Assembly (NCBI GenBank): GCA_041658405.1 | Contig: JBBAAG010000110.1 | Span: forward strand, 1 to 7,982 | Source of the DNA: Elusimicrobiota bacterium | GTDB lineage: Bacteria; Elusimicrobiota; UBA5214; JBBAAG01 | Direction of reading: 5' to 3' | Length of the DNA stretch: 7,982 nucleotides | Part shown: one piece after another, positions 6,999 to 7,982 of the stretch | Numbering within the stretch: the first letter of the stretch is position 1 | Layout of the letters: the number at the start of each line of letters is the position of its first letter | Translations under genes and position numbers: made by a program | The notes under the pieces: model-generated | The model's input: only the letters and a program-made list of their open reading frames with translations | Databases searched by the model: none | What the model was told of the DNA's origin: nothing

Positions 6999-7787
6999 CT
7001 ACTCTTTCTCTTCTTCGTTTATTGTAAGGTTCACAGTCGAGCCAGCAGGTACTTGTTTACCCGCAACGGGCGACTGGCCGATAACAATCCCGAACTCTTT
7101 TGTTATATCACACGTTTTTCTAATCTCCCCGATCTTTAACCCGGAGGACATAAGTTTTGACGACGCAGCGTCTAACGTACTTTTTATTAATGACGGCACC
7201 GTAACCTTCCTCGGGCCTTCACTGATAATAATCTTTACCGGCGTACCTTTTTTTATCTTGAGGTCCGCTACAGGGTATGTTCCTACGGCTTTACCTTCAG
7301 GAATATCCGCAGACGGCGCTTTCTCCGTTGCGCTGACCACAAGGCCTGCTCCTTCAAGGGTTTGCCGCGCAACCGCTGAGTCCATCCCTTCAATTTTCGG
7401 GATCATAACCATCTCAAGGCCTTTACTTACAACAACGCTTACTGTCCCGCCCCGTGCGAGTTCAGAACTTGCCTGCGGGCGCTGTACCGCGATCTGTCCT
7501 TTTGGTACTTCACCGTTTTCTTCTTCGCTATCCACTACAACGGATAACCCTTCTCTGCGCATCATCATTTGTGCCGCGTCAGGCGTCATTCCGACAAGGT
7601 TCGGTACTTTTATCTTCGGTGTGATCACCGGCGCTAAGAACAGAAAACACAAAACAAACGTCCCGACGGAGATCAGGGCTGACATAAAGAAACTCACAAG
7701 AATCACGGATACAATTGACACTCCGGATTGAGGTTTTGCCCCACCCGAAAAATGCACCTGCGGCTGCGGTTGTTGTTGCTGGTCCAT
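6999..7787 (-). CDS. Membrane-anchored protein with three PASTA domains, no kinase domain
   Basis: A 262-residue envelope protein. A short Gln/Pro-rich cytoplasmic N-terminus (1-22) is followed by one membrane helix (about 24-51) and then three PASTA repeats: about 58-122 (starting KVPNLVGMTPDAA), about 126-190 (MIPKIEGMDSAVA) and about 193-257 (KVTVPSLIKSTLDAA). The topology is likely N-in, C-out. PASTA domains bind peptidoglycan fragments or beta-lactams in serine/threonine kinases and penicillin-binding proteins; here neither a kinase nor a transpeptidase domain is present, so the protein resembles the detached sensor portion. The ATG at 7787 has AAAGGAG upstream (7805-7799), with GGAG 11 nt before the start. 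It follows the OmpA-like gene by 41 bp, and both would act at the cell wall. Its exact role is unknown. Confidence 0.92.
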   Translation of the reverse strand: MDQQQQPQPQVHFSGGAKPQSGVSIVSVILVSFFMSALISVGTFVLCFLFLAPVITPKIKVPNLVGMTPDAAQMMMRREGLSVVVDSEEENGEVPKGQIAVQRPQASSELARGGTVSVVVSKGLEMVMIPKIEGMDSAVARQTLEGAGLVVSATEKAPSADIPEGKAVGTYPVADLKIKKGTPVKIIISEGPRKVTVPSLIKSTLDAASSKLMSSGLKIGEIRKTCDITKEFGIVIGQSPVAGKQVPAGSTVNLTINEEEKE

Positions 7788-7828
7788 AAACTTTTTTACT
7801 CCTTTACATTTCCTAAATATTACTATGA

Positions 7829-7982
7829 TTAATCTTTTAAGATAATAATTTCTACACGCCGGTTCCTTGCGCGGCCCACACTATTTTTGTTTGACGCTAT
7901 GGGTTTCATTGACCCCCAACCTTTTACGGATAACCGTTTAGGATCAACCCCGCGTTTAACAAGCTGGCTATAGATTGCCCAT
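7829..7982 (-). CDS. OmpA/MotB-type peptidoglycan-binding C-terminal domain, N-terminus beyond window
   Basis: Only the last 50 residues are in the window; the stop is TAA at 7831-7829. The translation contains GVDPKRLSVKGWGSMKP followed by NSVGRARNRRVEIIIL, the classic end of the OmpA-like domain, in which the conserved NxxxGRxxNRRVEI segment contacts diaminopimelate in peptidoglycan. The parent could be an outer-membrane OmpA or Pal-like protein or a MotB-like stator; the missing N-terminus prevents a choice. It is immediately upstream of the PASTA gene and probably co-transcribed with it. Confidence 0.9.
   Translation of the reverse strand, partial: WAIYSQLVKRGVDPKRLSVKGWGSMKPIASNKNSVGRARNRRVEIIILKD

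Noticed and set aside
6849..7139. Plus-strand reading frame with a GEGGIRTHGR-like N-terminus
   Set aside because: It is the antisense translation of tRNA-Ser, a well-known false protein in databases; it also overlaps the end of the PASTA gene.
7258..7731. 157-residue plus-strand reading frame
   Set aside because: It lies wholly antisense within the PASTA gene, and its low-complexity Ser/Thr/Pro/Arg content is typical of a shadow frame.
1..7982. CRISPR array or insertion sequence
   Set aside because: No regularly spaced direct repeats, transposase gene or terminal inverted repeats were found by reading both strands.

Overview
This is a chromosome-like bacterial window in which every recognisable gene, including the tRNA, lies on the minus strand. 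Read 5'->3' along that strand (high to low coordinates), the order is: the C-terminal end of an OmpA-like peptidoglycan-binding protein (partial); a membrane-anchored protein with three PASTA repeats; tRNA-Ser(GGA); an orphan reverse transcriptase; a small zinc-ribbon protein; an EFR1-type flavodoxin/ferredoxin fusion; a LacZ-type GH2 beta-galactosidase; and the N-terminal three quarters of an Ldh2-family malate/L-lactate dehydrogenase (partial). Genes are closely packed, and the only notable non-coding stretches are about 60-125 bp.

Organism. The OmpA-like domain suggests a diderm (Gram-negative-type) bacterium. Base composition is moderate. The flavodoxin/ferredoxin fusion, the sugar hydrolase and the dehydrogenase fit an anaerobic, fermentative, sugar-degrading lifestyle. 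Shine-Dalgarno sequences of the AGGAGG type are clear before most genes. I cannot assign a phylum from the sequence; an uncultivated candidate lineage is possible, but that is only an impression.

Layout. Positions 6999-7982 are an envelope segment (OmpA-like end, then the PASTA protein). Positions 6869-6955 are tRNA-Ser. Positions 5283-6868 hold the reverse transcriptase and its unusual AT-rich leader, bounded by the tRNA 3' end on one side and a small hairpin on the other, so this part may be a later insertion. Positions 842-5196 look like one operon: zinc-ribbon protein, EFR1 ferrodoxin (the two overlap by 4 nt as ATGA), then LacZ. The Ldh2 gene follows 59 bp later and may be co-transcribed.

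The most unusual item is the reverse transcriptase. It keeps the catalytic aspartates (motif A near D153, YCDD at 239-242), but its motif B reads GIPFGTAIACVLAN where group II intron, retron and diversity-generating enzymes have QGxxxSP or GxxxSQ forms. It also carries a long basic C-terminal extension and has no visible intron, retron or TR/VR partner in the window. It is a candidate for an 'unknown group' or defence-type bacterial RT.
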